Source: Mixia osmundae IAM 14324
Taxonomy: Eukaryota; Basidiomycota; Mixiomycetes; Mixiales; Mixiaceae
Assembly: GCF_000708205.1 (NCBI RefSeq)
Contig: NW_014575563.1
Location: 1,295,361 to 1,359,360, forward strand
DNA length: 64,000 nt
Direction of reading: 5' to 3'
In this document: piece by piece, positions 60,257 through 64,000 of the stretch
How positions within the stretch are numbered: the first letter of the stretch is position 1
How the letters are laid out: every line of letters begins with the position of its first letter
Notes under the pieces: generated by a model
Seen by the model: only the letters and a program-made list of their open reading frames with translations
Told to the model about the DNA's origin: nothing
The model's database searches: none
Program-made: the position numbers and the translations under genes

Positions 60257-63200
60257 ATGTCAGTTCAGCCAGCTATTGACAGTCCGGTGAGGTCTCAGAA
60301 CGGTACAATGCTGGGCAAGGTCGACTCATCTGGCAGTATATCACCTCAGACACTTCGCACGGCTGCATTCACGAGCACCGTTGAACATGTACGGACGAGC
60401 GATGGGCCAGCGGTGTCCATCAAGACTGAGATGATCGAGAGCTACTCTGTCGAAGAATCTGGCAGCCCTGAAGTGCAGAGGAACTCACCTGCTGAGGAAG
60501 AGAGCAAGAAAGACCCCAAGATTGAAGGCAGAGTATTGCGTGCAAGGAACGGTTCGGGTCATACTCGCAAGCCATCACTTCACATGAAACTAGAGCCCCG
60601 TCGGAGCAACAGCATCAAAACTGAGCAGGACGATATAGACGATTTATCGCCCTCCAGCTTGCCGCGCACGCCAATCGCGAGCGGGAGCGCTCTGCTCGAT
60701 GATGACGCGGATGACTCGCCAGATGATTCCGTAGGCCTCTCTCGCAGGTCGCGCAAGGGCAAAATGCCTTCGGTCACCATCGAACGGCAGATCGTCTGGG
60801 ACTTTCCTCTCGCAGAGGCAGAGGTACAGTCCAAAACTACCAATCTCCGGAACGACCTGAGACTCTGCGCAGGCGCTCGAGACCTTCGAGATCCTAGATG
60901 ACTGTAAGTATGCGTCAAAGGCTCATGGGGCCAGCGGGTCAAACGAAGAAGAACAATCCTGCGAATGCGACTATGAGCATGGTACGCTGCTTGCGAACCA
61001 GATGTCGTGCAAGCTAACATTTTGCTCAGGTCTTGATGCGCCTAGCTCAGCATGCGGGACAAATTGCATCAACCGTCTCACTCAGGTCGAATGCGTTCCC
61101 GGATCCTGTCGATGCGGCAAATATTGCACCAATCGACGTTTCCAGCGGAAGCAGTACGCCAACATTCAGATCGTCGACACTGGCATGAAAGGCTTTGGCG
61201 TTCGCGCTGCAGAAGACATGCTCAAGTACGTCCACGCTGTCTCAGTCAGAGCCTCTGACTGACCGGAATGAGCTAGAGATGCGTTCGTATACGAATACAT
61301 AGGCGAAGTCGTCGGAGCAGGACAATTACAGAAACGCATGAAAGACTACTACGAAGAAGGCATCGAGCATTTCTATTTCATGGCTTTGCAGCGAGAAGAG
61401 GTTAGCTCGCCGCTACGACTTCTCGAGTAAGCTGATCAGATCACAGTTCATCGATGCGACGAAAAAAGGCAACAAGGGTCGGTTTCTGAATCACTCTTGT
61501 TCGCCCAATTGCTATGTCTCGAAATGGGTCGTCGGCGAGAAGATGCGCATGGGCATCTTCACCAAGCGCAAGATCCAAGCAGGCGAGGAGCTGACTTTCA
61601 ACTACAACGTCGATCGCTATGGGTAAGATTGACTCTTTAGCACTCGAGAGGCGCTTACGTTTCGCATCTGACAGGCATGAGGCCCAGCCCTGTTATTGTG
61701 GCGAGGCCAATTGCGTCGGCTTCATCGGAGGCAAAACACAGACAGATCTGGCCGGCATGGACCAACTTTACCTCGATGGTCAGCGTGCTCTTCTTCGCCG
61801 CATTGTCTCCCGCTGACTGGTATGCAGCTCTGGGTATCTCTGATGAAGTCGAGCATCTTGGCCTGAAGGGTTCCAAGAAGAAACGAGGCAGCAAGCTAGA
61901 CGAGGACTACAAGGCGAGTCGTGCAAGTGCGCTATGTAATCGCGCTGACTCGCAGGGTCTTGCTCACAGCCCATCATTCTACCGATCCATGAGGACGAAG
62001 TGGCGAGAGTGGCTACTGCGGTCAGGCAAGCTTCGACGAATAAGAACATACTGAGCAAGATCATCAATCGCATCAAGATCACGCAAGACCAACACATACA
62101 GCGTCAAATCATGCGACTGCACGGCTTCAGTCTCATGAATGGCGTACTGAACGAGTATCACGACGATCCGAATCTCGTCAAAGAGGTTCTCGAGATTCTG
62201 ACGAGATGGCCACTGCTCAAGCGCAATAAAGTCGATTCGACTAAGATTGATCAGACCGTGCAGCGCTTTGTCCATTCGGAAGATGAGACTGTGAAGATCC
62301 TGTCGACCGAGGTATGCCTCTTCATTCGAGATGCTGAGCGTATTTTGACCCCCGTCGTGTAGTTGCTGTCATCATGGGAGGAGCTCGAGGTGGCCTACCG
62401 GATACCCAAAGGCTTAGCAGAGTCCGCGGATGCTCTCATGCGTACGAGTGCCGGCGACACCGAAGTCGACCGCAAGCGAAAGAGCATCGAGCTGGACAAG
62501 ATCTTTGCACAAGCTAAACGACAGAAAGTTCTGGCAGACACTGGCGGTGTGCCGGAAAGCTGGAATATGAAGATCAGAGAGCGGACACCCGAAGCAGATC
62601 GACGTCCCGTTGAGCGAGCAACGCCGTTGCGGAAAGGCTGGGAGTTCACAGTGATCGATCGAGGCGATGACAGACCGGAAAAGCGGTACTTTTACGTCAA
62701 CGATCCCACGCAGAAGGAATTCTCGCAGATTCCGGCGGACGCAGCCGAATACGAGGAACATATCGAAGTCAGGTTGCGGCGAGAGCGGGTAGAGGAGCAA
62801 CGGAAGCGTGAGGCTGAAGAAGCCGAAAGGCGCAATATCAGTAACATCATCTCTGCAGCGCGGACGGCTAAGCAAGCAGACGATCAGACTGCTGCTGAGA
62901 TTGCTGCTGCCACATCGGCAGCTGAAGCCGCTGCAAAGCTCAAAGCAAAGCCTATCAAGATCGTCGACAAGGACACTCGTGTTCGCAAACTGCTCGGCAA
63001 TTACGTCGTCGAGCTATTCAACAAGTATCGAAAGAACAAGACGCTCAAGCTGAACGATGCAGAGTTCAAAAAATATGCCAAGCACATTACCGACGCCGTC
63101 TTTGCCAAAGAGAAACGAAGCGATAAGTATGCCACGACAGAGTATACGAAACTACCACCTCACAAGGAGAAGAAAGTCAAGGAATACGTACAGTCGTGGA

Positions 63201-63508
63201 TCAAACGAAGACACGAAGAGCAGAAAGCGCAGAAGCATCGTGCAACGGCCGCTTCCGTCTCATCCGCTTCTTCCGCCTCACAGCACGGCGGCGCTACGCT
63301 CGATGAAGCTGCCGATGCGGTGCCGGTCATCAACGATGCCGAATGCGACGGCGAACCTGTCGCCGGCTCACCTGACTCTGATCTCGACGGAGCTCAATCA
63401 ACGTTACTAGGAGGGGACGTCTCGCAGCCTGCACACGCCGACGTTGACGGGGACGACCTTGATGGCTCGCCCGTTGGATCCGGCTTAGATCAGAGTCTAG
63501 CTGCCTAA
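60257..63508 (+). CDS. SET2: histone H3 Lys36 methyltransferase Set2
   Basis: Nine exons: 60257-60823, 60873-60981, 61030-61225, 61277-61400, 61447-61622, 61675-61778, 61828-61913, 61970-62311 and 62363-63508; 949 residues. Order: a disordered acidic N-terminus; AWS ([24 protein letters not shown]); SET ([38 protein letters not shown]); post-SET ([14 protein letters not shown]); a central helical region ([15 protein letters not shown]); a WW-like segment ([18 protein letters not shown]); and a C-terminal SRI domain ([17 protein letters not shown]) that binds phosphorylated RNA polymerase II. Intron 7 is ambiguous: GC-AG at 61914-61969 (56 nt) or a 38-nt GT-AG form adding six residues; I prefer the first by length and motif. 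Confidence 0.94.
61914..61969 (+). other. probable GC-AG intron in SET2
   Basis: The donor AAG|GCGAGT and acceptor CTCACAG give phase 0 and join DEDYK to [10 protein letters not shown]. The rival GT donor three bases further into the same motif needs a 38-nt intron, below the usual size here. Confidence 0.6.
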
Positions 63509-63575
63509 AGCGCTCACTGTAGATGAAACTGCATCCCTTCATGAATCGCTCGTTACAATCTCTGAGAAAGCTCTA

Positions 63576-64000
63576 CTAAGCGCGCGTGACAGTGGCCATG
63601 ATCAAGCCAGAGGGTGATTCGACGGGCTGGAAGACCTCTGCCTCTGCTGGCTTGAGATTAGGCAGACCCATGAAGTCAAGATTGACGGCATGGTAGTGCT
63701 TGTTGGGCAGCTTGTAGGAGACGTCATAGACTTCCTTGTTGTCACTGATGATCTTCTTGCACATGTTGTAACTGGTCAAGTGTCAGCCGTGTCCTACTCT
63801 ACTTGTGCAGGGCCCTCACAGCGTAGCCTGAACACTTGCACTCTGATCTGTGGCAAAGGTGTCCAATGTCGTGTTGCGCACGGAAGTGGCGATGGCGGCA
63901 AAGTCTATGCCAAGCTTGTCTAGGCGGGTCAGCGTCAGGGGCTGCGGCGGGAGCGTGATGGTGTACGAGCAATCTACAGAGGTCGACAAGATCCTGTCGC
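63576..64000 (-). CDS. urate oxidase, C-terminal part (runs off the window)
   Basis: The 3' part of a minus-strand gene: 63771-63576 and an upstream exon 63820 to at least 63998, continuing past the edge. Readable signatures: SVDCSYTITLPPQP, YNMCKKIISDNKEVYDVSY, LPNKHYHAVNLDF and AEVFQPVESPSGLIMATV. The enzyme oxidises urate to 5-hydroxyisourate in purine breakdown and is usually peroxisomal. Here the chain ends TRA, without the usual SKL-type peroxisomal signal, and no short last intron rescues one. The N-terminal two thirds are missing because of the window edge, not a break. Confidence 0.88.

Overview
The window is nuclear DNA of a compact, intron-rich fungus, most likely a basidiomycete. 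I recognise 26 protein genes, and most carry several GT-AG introns of about 45-60 nt. Fungal hallmarks are the bifunctional ARG5,6 enzyme, His6, Kha1, a Tea4/Bud14-type SH3 protein and a nonribosomal-peptide-synthetase-like carboxylate reductase. The gene style (very short spacers, many short introns, long Ser-rich disordered proteins) suggests a small-genome Pucciniomycotina-type yeast or dimorphic fungus; the species cannot be fixed from this sequence. I found no tRNA, rRNA, CRISPR array, transposase or retroelement.

Layout. 1-9.8 kb: a small secreted protein, a tricalbin/Mug190-like lipid-transfer protein, a ferric reductase, ribosomal protein S8 and a UBE2S-type E2. 9.8-26.3 kb: an IBtk/Btb3-like ankyrin-RCC1-BTB protein, an Smr-domain protein, a stand-alone Rev1-type BRCT protein, tRNA-splicing subunit Sen54, ARG5,6 (arginine) head to head with HIS6 (histidine), and a Kha1-type K+/H+ antiporter. 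26.3-28.5 kb: the only long gene-free stretch. It has three 130-bp tandem repeats and then an exact 95-bp duplication around a single N, which looks like an unmerged contig join. 28.5-33.8 kb: a likely three-gene secondary-metabolite cluster (A-T-R reductase, aldo-keto reductase, O-methyltransferase). 33.8-50.1 kb: beta-carbonic anhydrase, an SHPRH/Irc20-like helicase-E3, Rpn9, the SH3/RA polarity protein, an unknown Ser-rich protein, Csn7 and Rpa49. 50.1-64 kb: Utp10, a large disordered protein, Set2 and the 3' end of urate oxidase.

Themes. Housekeeping systems dominate: ribosome production (RPS8, Rpa49, Utp10), ubiquitin and proteasome (UBE2S, SHPRH/Irc20, Rpn9, Csn7, a BTB adaptor), amino-acid synthesis and chromatin (Set2). 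Thirteen consecutive genes from 9.8 to 41.5 kb alternate strictly in strand. Convergent stop codons lie as little as 18 bp apart.

Most notable are an apparent excess of GC-AG introns (six well supported and one probable, out of about 82 modelled), several of them a multiple of three and stop-free so that gene finders can read through them, and the small A-T-R cluster beside the repeats. All splice sites come from frame, phase and family conservation read by eye. Every multi-exon model sums to a whole number of codons, except the Smr gene and the edge gene, which are incomplete.
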